From NCBI GenBank assembly GCA_964541695.1, contig CAZIRB010000055.1:1-14929 (forward strand): a DNA stretch of 14,929 nt. The letters are read 5' to 3'. Positions 1 to 6,298 of this stretch are shown here, in pieces. Position 1 is the stretch's first letter. The number at the start of each line of letters is the position of its first letter. The notes under the pieces are model-generated. The model was given only the letters and a program-made list of their open reading frames with translations, made no database searches and had not been told where the DNA came from. Made by a program: the position numbers and the translations under genes. The stretch is from CAZKGE01 sp964541695. GTDB lineage: Bacteria; Bacillota; Clostridia; Christensenellales; CAG-138.

Positions 1-1475
1 GGCATCTCAACCAGGCGGCGCAGCGCATCCGCGGCCGGGTCCGGCGCATCCCCTTCCGCCGCCAAGGCGCCGTACGCGGCCGTCCGACGCAGAAGCGCCG
101 CGGCGCTGCCGATGGCCTCCGATTCGGCCTCGTATGCCGCGAGCAGCTGGGAAAAGCGTGCGTTGCCGATCGCGCCGCGGCAGCGGTCCTCGTACAGCGC
201 GGCGATCACCGCGTCAAGCTCCCGCCGGCGCTTATCCAGCGCCGCGATCTCGCGCGCATTCCGCGCCGCCGCGCCGTCCGCGCCGGAAAGCGCCGCGGCG
301 ATCAGAGATTGCACCCCGCCCGCGTCCAACCGGCAGCGCGCGCGCAGCGCGGCGAGCACGATCTCCTTTAATTCGCCGTAATCGATGCTGTGGCTCGTGC
401 ACGCGGCGCGGCCGCGCCGTTTGTACCCGCCGCAAACGAGGCCGGCTTCGGCCCCGCGCCTGCGCGACCCGACCGCCGACATGATAAGGCCGCAGTCGGC
501 GCAGAACGCGACGCCGGAGAACAGGTTCGAAAACCGCCCCTCGCGCGGGCGGAGCCGCTCCGCGCATCTTCGCGCGGCGAGCGCGAACGTCTCCGCGTCC
601 ACGAGCGGTTCGTGCGCGTTCTCGGCCACGATCCAGTCCGGTTCCGCGACGCGCACGCTGGCGCGGCTCTTGATCGAGGGCCGCGCGGTCCTGCCCTGCA
701 AAAGCCGGCCCAGGTACACCTCGTTGTGCAGGATTTTCGATACGCCGGAGGACGTCCACTGCCCGCCCGCCGCATCCCCGCCGTCCGGCGGCCGTTTCTG
801 CGCGATTTTGCGCGCGGCGGCGGGGGAGGGCACGCACGCGGCGTTGAGGCGCGCGGCGATTTTGCCGGGAGTGAAGCCGGCCGCCGCCAGCGCGAACAGC
901 TCGCGCACGACGGGTGCGGTCGCCGGATCCGGCAGCAGGCGGTGTTTATCCAGCGGGTCCTTCCGGTAGCCGTACGGCGCGAAACTGCCGACGAACGCGC
1001 CGTCACGCATGCGCGCGCGCAGCGCCGAGCGGATCTTGCGGCTGATGTCGCGCGCGTACATCTCGTTGAGCACGTTGCGCAGCGGCGCGATGTCCGTACC
1101 CGCGCCCGCCGAGTCGTAGCCGTCGTCCACCGCGACGCAGCGCACGCCCTTGCTCGGAAAATAGACCTCCGTGTACTGCCCGGTCACGAGGTAGTCGCGG
1201 CCGAGCCGCGAGAGGTCCTTGACCAGCACGAGATCGACGCCGCCCGCCTCGATTTCCGCGATCAGGGCCATAAAGCCCGGCCGCGCGAAACTTGTGCCCG
1301 GGTACCCGTCGTCGACGTACTCGCCCGCAATCGCGTATCCGTGCTCCGCGGCGAACCGCACGAGCTGGCTGCGCTGCGACGCGATGCTCGCGCTCTCCTG
1401 CGCGCCGTCGTCGTCGCGCGAGAGCCGCAGGTACAGCGCCGCGCGGCAGGCCCGCGATGGGCGCTGTGCGCTCAT
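1..1475 (-). CDS. Large serine recombinase, 3' end cut by the window edge
   Basis: This is a site-specific DNA recombinase of the large serine family, which integrates and excises phages or transposons through a serine-DNA intermediate. I translated the minus strand from the ATG at 1475 and read 491 residues without a stop to the window edge. Residues 12-155 are the resolvase catalytic domain, with nucleophile Ser19 in LYLRLSRDDD and the conserved KDLSRLGRD at 86-94. The recombinase domain follows at about 165-275. A zinc ribbon uses C325, C328, C348 and C359. An Ala/Arg/Glu-rich coiled-coil stretch lies at about 405-455, as expected after the ribbon. The start overlaps the stop of a small upstream ORF (ATGA). 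The C-terminus is missing because the sequence ends, so nothing suggests an inactive gene. It resembles TnpX-type and prophage or ICE recombinases of Clostridia; which element it serves cannot be seen here. Confidence 0.93.
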   Translation of the reverse strand, partial: MSAQRPSRACRAALYLRLSRDDDGAQESASIASQRSQLVRFAAEHGYAIAGEYVDDGYPGTSFARPGFMALIAEIEAGGVDLVLVKDLSRLGRDYLVTGQYTEVYFPSKGVRCVAVDDGYDSAGAGTDIAPLRNVLNEMYARDISRKIRSALRARMRDGAFVGSFAPYGYRKDPLDKHRLLPDPATAPVVRELFALAAAGFTPGKIAARLNAACVPSPAAARKIAQKRPPDGGDAAGGQWTSSGVSKILHNEVYLGRLLQGRTARPSIKSRASVRVAEPDWIVAENAHEPLVDAETFALAARRCAERLRPREGRFSNLFSGVAFCADCGLIMSAVGSRRRGAEAGLVCGGYKRRGRAACTSHSIDYGELKEIVLAALRARCRLDAGGVQSLIAAALSGADGAAARNAREIAALDKRRRELDAVIAALYEDRCRGAIGNARFSQLLAAYEAESEAIGSAAALLRRTAAYGALAAEGDAPDPAADALRRLVEM

Positions 1476-1627
1476 CGCGGCGCGGAATCGCCGCGCGCGC
1501 TTTCCCGCCGCGCCTCGCGGCAGGCTTTCTCGAGCAGCGGCTTCCAGAGCGCGGCAAGCGGCGCGCTCTTTGCGGAACGGATTACGATCGTGTAACGGGC
1601 GGTTATTCGATTGGATCCGTTTTTCAA
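1472..1627 (-). CDS. Small basic protein coupled to the recombinase
   Basis: This is an unrecognised 51-residue ORF with a TTG start at 1627, preceded seven bases upstream by a GGGGGG run that can serve as a weak ribosome binding site. It ends in a TGA sharing bases with the recombinase ATG (ATGA at 1475-1472), an arrangement that implies translational coupling. The protein is basic, with the core RYTIVIRSAKSAPLAALWK followed by an Arg/Glu/Ala-rich helix (KACREARRESARG). No signal peptide, membrane segment or cysteine pair is visible. The frame stays open further upstream through the palindromic repeats, but that part looks like repeat-derived reading and I exclude it. Small accessory ORFs often precede large serine recombinases in clostridial elements, and a directionality or DNA-binding role is possible but only inferred. 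Confidence 0.5.
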   Translation of the reverse strand: MKNGSNRITARYTIVIRSAKSAPLAALWKPLLEKACREARRESARGDSAPR

Positions 1628-1738
1628 TGCGCTTCCCCCCGGTATGAATGTTATGCCGAACGAGCGCGAAAAAGCAGATGGGAGAGGGAAAACGCGGGCG
1701 GAGATACGGGGAAACGCGGGGGAAACGCAGGGGAAACG

Positions 1739-2025
1739 CAGGGGCTTTGCCCCTGCACCCCACCAAAGGGGGGAACCCCCTTTGGAAACCTGATATGGGC
1801 TAGTAAACGGACCTTGGTGTCCGGCAGAATGGGTTTCCAAAGGGTTAAAGCCGAACGCCGCCTGTGGCGGAATCCTCGCAGGGGCTTTGCCCCTGCACCC
1901 CACCAAAGGGGGAAACCCCCTTTGGAAACTCGATATGGGCTAGTAAACGGAACTTGGTGTCCGGCAGAATGGATTTCCAAAGGGCCTTCGGCCCTTTGGT
2001 GGGTGCTCGAGGGCAAAGCCCTCGA
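1739..2025. repeat. Mosaic palindromic repeat locus 1, with a tandem 106-bp unit
   Basis: Two direct copies of a 106-bp unit (1739-1844 and 1879-1984, period 140) differ at about five positions. Each unit starts with a GGGGC...GCCCC hairpin, then a CCAAAGGGG/CCCCTTTGG hairpin, a spacer of about 45 bases, and TTTCCAAAGGG. The second copy is closed by AAAGGGCC-TTC-GGCCCTTT (1979-1997) and TCGAGGGC-AAA-GCCCTCGA (2007-2025), so the whole element is roughly an inverted repeat of hairpin pairs. Between the copies (1845-1878) lies a CCGCC...GGCGG module that recurs at the other two loci. Just before it, 1718-1741 holds three or four short tandem GGGGAAACGC-like units. I see no gene here. Confidence 0.85.
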
Positions 2026-2065
2026 ACGTCCCCGCCTCCACACAAACTTTTCTCCCTTCCCCGCG

Positions 2066-2095
2066 CGCAAAAGCGCCGTTTCCGGCGCTTTTGCG
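2066..2095 (-). terminator. Perfect 13-bp hairpin downstream of the Coat F gene
   Basis: The sequence CGCAAAAGCGCCG, a four-base loop and its exact complement form a 13-bp stem. The A/T block inside the arms gives a T-run in either direction, so it may act bidirectionally. It lies about 55 bases past the stop of the leftward Coat F gene. A second GC-only hairpin (arms 2121-2131 and 2134-2145, one bulged G) sits between them. Confidence 0.6.
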
Positions 2096-2149
2096 TGTCG
2101 CTGTGGTACCTGCGTTTACAGCGGCCGCCCGGACGGGCGGGCCGCGCCG

Positions 2150-2629
2150 CTACGCGTACATGGCGTTTGCGGCCATGTAGTCGTAGATTTGCTTACCGTG
2201 CTCCTGCTCTTCCTTTTGAATGTGGTTGAGCGCGTTGCGGAACTGCGCGTCGCGGAACTCGAAGATGGAGGTATTGTACGAGGAAGAAACGTGTTTTTCC
2301 GTGCTGAGCGCGTCCTGGCAGAGGTACGCGTCGTGCTGATTGCCCGTGTCCGAGCCGGCGGACTGCTTGGGCTGGGAGGACTGCTGTTGCTGCTGTTGGG
2401 AGGACTGTTGCTGCTGCTGGGATCCGCTTGCCATCATGGGCGCGGTGCCGGAGAGCATCTGTGTCAGGGTATTGAGATGCTCCCGCTCGGTCTGCTCAAT
2501 CGATGAAAAGATCTGCTTGAGCTGTTCGTCGCAGGCCTGCTCCGCATACTTCTTATATTTGTCGATGCAGAGCTGTTCCTGGCTCTTCAGGTCCTGCAAA
2601 AGCATGGTTTCCTTTTGCGTCAATTGCAT
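2150..2629 (-). CDS. Spore coat protein, Coat F domain family
   Basis: A 159-residue protein of the CotF/Coat F family, ferritin-like helical proteins placed in the outer layers of endospores. Residues 1-60 form one helical hairpin (MQLTQKETMLLQDLKSQEQ...) and residues 98-155 another (HDAYLCQDALSTEKHVSSSYN...). A low-complexity Gln/Ser linker at about 69-92, mostly Q, separates them. The family is normally around 100-160 residues, so the length fits. I chose the third ATG at 2629 because GAGGTG lies nine bases upstream; ATGs at 2635 and 2638 are too close to it. A sigma-G-like promoter lies 20 bases upstream and a terminator follows, so it is a single-gene unit. Its frame stays open upstream into feoB, but that extension is not coat-like and I leave it out. 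Confidence 0.85.
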   Translation of the reverse strand: MQLTQKETMLLQDLKSQEQLCIDKYKKYAEQACDEQLKQIFSSIEQTEREHLNTLTQMLSGTAPMMASGSQQQQQSSQQQQQQSSQPKQSAGSDTGNQHDAYLCQDALSTEKHVSSSYNTSIFEFRDAQFRNALNHIQKEEQEHGKQIYDYMAANAMYA

Positions 2630-2649
2630 GTTCATCATCACCTCGCTGG

Positions 2650-2679
2650 TAGTATGAATCCCCCGCGCGAAAAATATTG
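2650..2679 (-). promoter_or_regulatory. Candidate forespore (sigma-G-like) promoter
   Basis: On the minus strand CAATA (2675-2679) and CATACTA (2650-2656) are separated by 18 bases. This matches the general sigma-G pattern of an xHATR -35 and CATnnTA -10, except the first -35 base. It sits between the feoB stop and the Coat F ribosome binding site, leaving a leader of roughly 14 bases. Spore-specific expression fits the gene. Sigma-F or sigma-E reading cannot be excluded. Confidence 0.45.
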
Positions 2680-2688
2680 ACGATAAAA

Positions 2689-4017
2689 TTAAAAACGCGG
2701 CCAAAACTTCCCTTTGCGCCGCGTCCGCATCCCGCCGGCAACTGCGCACATGGTCAGCGCCTGTTTGCCGCAGGCATGGCAGCGCTGGAAGCAGCGGTCG
2801 AGGTTAAAGGCCACGCGCGGCAGGTACCCGAGGTCCTCGAGCAGCGTAAACAGCGGGAAGAAGATCGCCATCGGCGGCAGCATGACCGCCACGACCCAGG
2901 CCAGCACGCGGAACATGCCGAGCGCGACCGCGCCGCTGACAAATTCGTGCACGTTCAGGCTAAGCAGCAGCGCGTACAACCGGTCCTGCACGGCAAACAG
3001 CGCGCGGCTCAGCAGCGCGGACGGGTAGTTCGCGCCCTCAATCGTGAGATAGAAGATCAGCGCGAGCAAAAGCAGCATGACGGGGAAGCCTAGCGCGCGG
3101 CTGGAGAACACGCGGTCGAGCCTGCGGTCGGCGGCGCCGGGGTCCGGGCGTACGTTCGTTACGGCGGCGCGGCCGATCGTTTCGGCGCGGTCCACGACCA
3201 AGCGCACAACGTGGTCGCGCAGCGCGCGCGCGTCGAGTCCTTCGGCGGCAAGCTCCCCGCGCGCCATGGCAAGCGCCGCGGCAAACGCGCCGTCGTCGGG
3301 TAAATAGCGGCCAAGGCCCGATTCCGTTTCGACCGCGCCCGCGGGCGGCGCGTCGCTCTCGAGCAGACGCAGGGCGAGGAAGCGCGCGGACAGCGCGTCG
3401 CCGGTCCGGTCGGCAAGCGCCGGAACGAGGCGGGCGAGCGCGCGCTCGACGGCGGGGCCGTACGATACCGGCGGCGCCAGCGGCGGTTCCTCCCTGGTAA
3501 ACAGCCCCGCGACGGCGGTCAGCAGGCCGTCGAGTGTGCGCCGGTCGCGCGCGGCCGTGCCGACGACCGGCACGCCGAGCAGCTTGGACAGCCCGGCAAT
3601 GTCGACGCGCACGCCCTTAGCGCGCGCCTGGTCCATGAGGTTGACACAGACGACGACGCGGCGCGTGATCTCGAGGCACTGCAGCGCAAGGATCAGGTTC
3701 CGCTCGAGGCAGGTCGCGTCGCAGACGACGACGACGGCGTCCGGGCTCCCGAAGCACAAAAAATCGCGCGCGATCTCCTCCTCCGAGGAGTGCGCGAGCA
3801 GCGAATACGTGCCCGGCAGATCGACGAGCTCATACGCTTCCCCGCCGAACGAGAACGCGCCGCGCGCGCTGCCGACGGTCTTGCCGGGCCAATTCCCCGT
3901 GTGCTGTTTTAAGCCCGTCAGCGCGTTGAACACCGTGCTCTTGCCGACGTTCGGGTTTCCGGCGAGCGCGACGACGCGCGCGCCTTGGCGCGCCGCCGGG
4001 GAGCCTGACAAGTTCAT
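2689..4017 (-). pseudogene. feoB: Ferrous iron transporter FeoB, C-terminally truncated
   Basis: FeoB imports Fe(II) across the inner membrane through a GTPase-controlled pore. The first 425 residues are convincing: G1 GNPNVGKS at 20-27, G3 DLPG at 66-69, G4 NLMD at 126-129, a linker domain, the first membrane helix from about 309, and the Gate segment FFPLFTLLEDLGYLPRVAF. Just after GKQALTMC, where the family continues into a GFGC-type motif, homology stops. The frame instead runs AVAGGMRTRRKGKFWPRF to a TAA. Neither other frame restores the missing motif, so this looks like a deletion or junction rather than a single frameshift. About 442 residues remain, against some 600-770 in the family, and most pore helices are absent. 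It starts seven bases after the feoA stop behind TAGGAGCC. A membrane transport role for this copy is unlikely; a misassembly is possible. Confidence 0.82.
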
Positions 4018-4026
4018 AGCCGGCTC

Positions 4027-4260
4027 CTATTCCGCCATCAATATATTGCGGGCGTCCACGCCGCGCAGCGCGATCACCGCACCGCGGATGAGGAACGCCT
4101 TCGGGTCGCCGAGCGGGCTCGACTGGACGCACTGCACCTTCGTGCCCTCGACAAGCCCGATGTCCATTAAGCGCCGGCGCATCGCGCCGGAAGACAGAAG
4201 CGCCCGGACCGTCGCCGACTGACCGGGGCGAATATCCCAAAGGGTTGTTGTTTTGTTCAT
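4027..4260 (-). CDS. feoA: Ferrous iron transport accessory protein FeoA
   Basis: A 77-residue SH3-like cytoplasmic protein of the FeoA family, which supports FeoB-mediated Fe(II) uptake. It shows the family pattern: MNKTTTLWDIRPGQSATVR, then RRRLMDIGLVEGTKVQCV, then DPKAFLIRGAVIALRGVDARNILM. The length is typical (about 75 residues). I chose the ATG at 4260, which has GGAG ten bases upstream. The longer open frame back to 4365 is Arg-rich and not FeoA-like. The TAG stop forms part of the feoB ribosome binding site, so the two genes are one transcript. The gene is divergent from a DtxR-type regulator, and a palindrome lies between them. It looks intact although its partner feoB is not. Confidence 0.93.
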   Translation of the reverse strand: MNKTTTLWDIRPGQSATVRALLSSGAMRRRLMDIGLVEGTKVQCVQSSPLGDPKAFLIRGAVIALRGVDARNILMAE

Positions 4261-4293
4261 GCGGCTGTTGCTCCGATCATAGGGATTTAGGAT

Positions 4294-4311
4294 AAGGAAA
4301 CATTTTTCCTT
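4294..4311. promoter_or_regulatory. Candidate operator between feoA and the DtxR-type regulator
   Basis: AAGGAAA-CATT-TTTCCTT is a perfect 7-bp inverted repeat with a four-base spacer, 33 bases upstream of feoA and 70 bases upstream of the regulator start. Position and symmetry suit a binding site for the adjacent metalloregulator. The AAGGAAA half resembles a half of MntR-type boxes as I recall them. No confident -35/-10 pair could be assigned to either gene. Confidence 0.4.
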
Positions 4312-4381
4312 TCTGCCATCGTATGTCCGGCGGCGGGAATGTGTTCGCGCGCGTGCGGGCGGCAAAATAAGGAGGGAGCGC

Positions 4382-4637
4382 GTGGAGGAGCGGCCGAGAT
4401 TCTATACGCTCAAGGGCTACCAGCGCATCGAGAACGCGGCGCTGACCTATTCGATGGAGGATTATCTCGAGATGATCTGCCGGCTCGCGCAAACCGGCGG
4501 CGCGGTGCGCGTGCGCGACCTTGCCGCAAAGCTGAACGTCAAGCCCCCGTCCGCGTCCAAGATGGCGGGAAAGCTGCGCGACTTAGGCCTCGTGTCGTTC
4601 GAAAAATACGCCGCGGTCGCGCTGACCGAGCGCGGCA
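4382..4637 (+). CDS. DtxR/MntR-family metal-dependent repressor, cut by the gap
   Basis: This is the N-terminal 85 residues of a metal-responsive transcriptional repressor of the DtxR/MntR/IdeR family, which bind DNA when loaded with Fe(II) or Mn(II). The winged helix-turn-helix is clear: MEDYLEMICRLAQTGGAVRV, then DLAAKLNVKPPSASKMAGKL as the recognition unit, then the wing GLVSFEKYAAVALTERG. The start is GTG at 4382, with AAGGAGGG five to six bases upstream. The reading frame enters the run of N after residue 85, so the metal-binding and dimerisation domain (usually another 50-60 residues or more) cannot be seen. Its divergent position next to feoA suggests iron control of that operon, perhaps through the palindrome at 4294-4311. 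Specificity for iron or manganese cannot be decided without the C-terminal ligands. Confidence 0.85.
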
Positions 4638-4737
4638 NNNNNNNNNNNNNNNNNNNNNNNNNNNNNNNNNNNNNNNNNNNNNNNNNNNNNNNNNNNNNNN
4701 NNNNNNNNNNNNNNNNNNNNNNNNNNNNNNNNNNNNN
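4638..4737. other. Assembly gap of exactly 100 N
   Basis: A run of exactly 100 N is the usual placeholder for a gap of unknown length between scaffolded contigs. The true distance, and anything between the regulator and the hairpins at 4748, is unknown. Gene order across this point should be treated as provisional. Confidence 0.97.
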
Positions 4738-4747
4738 AAAAGGAAGC

Positions 4748-4847
4748 GAAAAGAAAGCGGGGAAGGGTACATGAATGTGAAGTACCTTTCCCGACTTTCT
4801 TTTGTTACGTTTCTCTCTGGAAAGAAAAGTAAGGGAACGTTCTTTCC
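4748..4847. repeat. Long imperfect hairpins beside the gap
   Basis: The arms 4748-4770 and 4782-4804 are 23 bases each with three mismatches and an 11-base loop. A second hairpin follows (GGAAAGAA at 4819-4826 with TTCTTTCC at 4840-4847). Base composition is A/G-rich on one side and T/C-rich on the other, unlike nearby genes. It looks like a dispersed intergenic repeat, which would also explain why the assembly broke here. No gene is credible in this stretch. Confidence 0.6.
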
Positions 4848-4849
4848 GC

Positions 4850-4883
4850 AAAGAAAAGGGAGGCGCCCCTTGCCGCGCCCCCC
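4850..4883 (-). terminator. Intrinsic terminator of the marR-degV operon
   Basis: On the minus strand a nine-pair stem (GGGGGGCGC with GCGCCTCCC, one G-T pair) and an eight-base loop are followed by TTTTCTTT. It begins 17 bases after the degV stop, which is ideal for ending that transcript. Confidence 0.7.
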
Positions 4884-4899
4884 TACGAGCCTAAACCCG

Positions 4900-5745
4900 C
4901 TACTTCCTGCGAACGAACGCGACGCCGAGCGCACCGGGGCCGGAGTGCGTGCCGATCACGCTGCCGAGGCCGAAGGAATAGACCGGCGTGCCGGCGGGAA
5001 ACAGCGGGTAGAGCGCGTCGATGTAGCGCGGGAGCTTATCCTCCGCGTCCGCGCTGCCGAAGCACACACCGTAGTCGCCGTCCGGCTTGGCTTCCTCGAT
5101 AAAGCGCGCCAGGGCTTTCAGCCGCCCGTTTTCGCCGCGCGCCTTGCCGACGGCCGAGACGACGCCGTCCTCGACGCCGATGACGGGCGTGATGCCGATG
5201 ATCTCGGCGGCGAGCGCTTTGCCGCCGGAAAGGCGGCCGCCCATCTTGAGGTACTTGATCGTGTCGACGACGGCGTAGATCACGAGGCGCTTGGATATTG
5301 CCCGCAGCTCGTCGGCGATCTCGGCGACGCCAAGCTTTCCCTCGTCGCGCAGCTTGGCCGCGTGCAGGATCAAAAGCGCCGCGCCGAGCGTGGCCGAGCC
5401 GGAGTCGACGATGTGCACGCGGCCCGCGCCGTCGGTCTCGGCCGCGATAGCCGCGGACTGGTAGGTCGCGCTGAGTTTCGAGGAGATCGTGATGACGAGG
5501 ATGTCGTCGCCGTTCTTGACGTGCTTGGCGTACACCTCGCCGAACTGGTAGGGGTTGGCCTGGGAGGTCGTCGGCAGTTTGTCGGCTTTGCGGAGCTTGT
5601 CGTAGAACTCCTTGCGCGAAATGTCGATGCCGTCCTTGTATTCCTCGTTCCCGAAGTGGATGGTCAGCGGGACGAGCTCGATCCCCAGGGCCTCGCAGTC
5701 CTCGCGGGACAGGTCGCAGGTGCTGTCGGCAATGATCCTTATCAT
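4900..5745 (-). CDS. degV: DegV-family fatty-acid-binding protein
   Basis: A 281-residue DegV (EDD) family protein, the usual length. Family members bind one fatty acid; the FakB members present it to the kinase FakA, making acyl-phosphate for phospholipid synthesis in the cytoplasm. Family signatures are visible: N-terminal MIRIIADSTCDLS, the lipid-carboxylate loop PTTSQANPYQF, DTIKYLKMGGRLSG with the conserved GR, and the C-terminal IGTHSGPGALGVAF. The ATG at 5745 shares bases with the upstream MarR stop (ATGA), so I choose it although the GGAGG lies 13 bases away; coupling explains this. A terminator follows at once. No fakA-like kinase is in this window. The control sites upstream resemble those of the fatty-acid regulator FabT, which supports a lipid role. 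Lipid specificity is not visible. Confidence 0.92.
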   Translation of the reverse strand: MIRIIADSTCDLSREDCEALGIELVPLTIHFGNEEYKDGIDISRKEFYDKLRKADKLPTTSQANPYQFGEVYAKHVKNGDDILVITISSKLSATYQSAAIAAETDGAGRVHIVDSGSATLGAALLILHAAKLRDEGKLGVAEIADELRAISKRLVIYAVVDTIKYLKMGGRLSGGKALAAEIIGITPVIGVEDGVVSAVGKARGENGRLKALARFIEEAKPDGDYGVCFGSADAEDKLPRYIDALYPLFPAGTPVYSFGLGSVIGTHSGPGALGVAFVRRK

Positions 5746-6212
5746 GTTGTTTTTGTACCCTCCTGTTGTTTGTGGCGGAAAAAATCGCCTGTTTTTTGGA
5801 GCGCCCTGACGAATACGTCGGCCTCCGCTTCGGTCAGCGTGTTCAAAATATCGTCGATCAGCTCGCGGTGGAACGCCTCGTGGCCGGCGTTGGCGCGCTC
5901 GCCCTTGGCGGTGACGGCCAGGCGCACGACGCGCCGGTCGGAAGCATCGCGCTCGCGTACAAGATAGCCCTTGCGCTCGAGCACCGTCGCCGCCGCGGTG
6001 AGCGTGCCGGGCACGATGCCCAGAAACTCCGCAATCTGCGCCGCCGAGTTCTGGCCGCTGCGGCCGAGCACGCTGACCGCCTCGAGCACGTGCATCTCGC
6101 GTATGGACAGGTCGCGGCAGCCGTTTTTGTGTATGCTGCGCTCTTCCACGCGCAGGATCTCGTGGAATACGTCGATCAAAAACCGGTGCAGCACCTCTCG
6201 GTCCGCCGCCAT
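5742..6212 (-). CDS. MarR-family repressor, FabT-like
   Basis: A 156-residue winged-helix repressor of the MarR family, acting as a dimer. The helix LHRFLIDVFHEILRVEERSI leads, followed by DLSIREMHVLEAV. The DNA-reading part is SAAQIAEFLGIVPGTLTAAATVLERKGYL and the wing is RERDASDRRVVRLAVTAKGE. This pattern resembles the MarR regulators that head fatty-acid synthesis operons in Clostridia and streptococci (FabT). I set the start at the ATG at 6212, with GGAG eight bases upstream; an upstream GTG at 6257 overlaps the -10 box and cannot be translated from this promoter. The stop overlaps the degV start. Two palindromes flank the promoter, so autoregulation is likely. Because it is followed by DegV rather than fab genes, it may sense acyl chains and control fatty-acid uptake; this is inference. 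Confidence 0.88.
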   Translation of the reverse strand: MAADREVLHRFLIDVFHEILRVEERSIHKNGCRDLSIREMHVLEAVSVLGRSGQNSAAQIAEFLGIVPGTLTAAATVLERKGYLVRERDASDRRVVRLAVTAKGERANAGHEAFHRELIDDILNTLTEAEADVFVRALQKTGDFFRHKQQEGTKTT

Positions 6213-6233
6213 CCACATCGCTCCGTTCGATAC

Positions 6234-6246
6234 TTTGAAGTTCAAA
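6234..6246. promoter_or_regulatory. Operator O1 for the MarR repressor
   Basis: TTTGAA-G-TTCAAA is a perfect 13-bp palindrome next to the -10 box, covering the expected transcription start. With its flanks it is close to the FabT site consensus ANTTTGATTATCAAATT as I recall it, differing mainly in the three central bases. Binding here would block initiation. Confidence 0.6.
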
Positions 6247-6248
6247 TT

Positions 6249-6276
6249 ATTATACACGATGCGCGAATCCTGTCAA
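6249..6276 (-). promoter_or_regulatory. Near-consensus sigma-A promoter of marR-degV
   Basis: On the minus strand a perfect TTGACA (6271-6276), a 16-base spacer and a perfect TATAAT (6249-6254) lie about 40 bases upstream of the marR start. Such a strong promoter is typical of genes held down by a repressor, and two palindromes flank it. Confidence 0.85.
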
Positions 6277-6280
6277 GTAC

Positions 6281-6293
6281 TTTGAACCTCAAA
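6281..6293. promoter_or_regulatory. Operator O2 for the MarR repressor
   Basis: TTTGA-ACC-TCAAA, preceded by TAC as at O1 (TACTTTGAA shared), lies just upstream of the -35 box. Its centre is 47 bp from that of O1, about four and a half helical turns. Two similar palindromes flanking one promoter suggest cooperative or looping repression. Confidence 0.55.
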
Positions 6294-6298
6294 TATTC

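Noticed and set aside
390..1595. Long open frame on the plus strand opposite the recombinase
   Set aside because: It is an Arg/Ala-rich shadow frame caused by high GC. The minus strand carries the clear recombinase domains.
1739..2025. Possible CRISPR array
   Set aside because: There are only two units of 106 bases, without short repeats and unique spacers, and no cas genes.
2630..2749. N-terminal extension of the Coat F gene, or a continuation of FeoB in another frame
   Set aside because: The extension contains the promoter, overlaps feoB, and resembles neither Coat F nor the missing FeoB part.
4276..4281. TATGAT as the -10 box of feoA
   Set aside because: It is too close to the ribosome binding site, which would be left out of the transcript, and it lacks a -35 partner.
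4339..5967. Plus-strand open frame of over 500 codons across the N gap and degV
   Set aside because: It is antisense to degV and only appears open because N cannot encode stops. It has no recognisable domains.
6213..6257. Upstream GTG start for the MarR gene
   Set aside because: The GTG overlaps the -10 box of a near-perfect promoter, so it would not be in the transcript.
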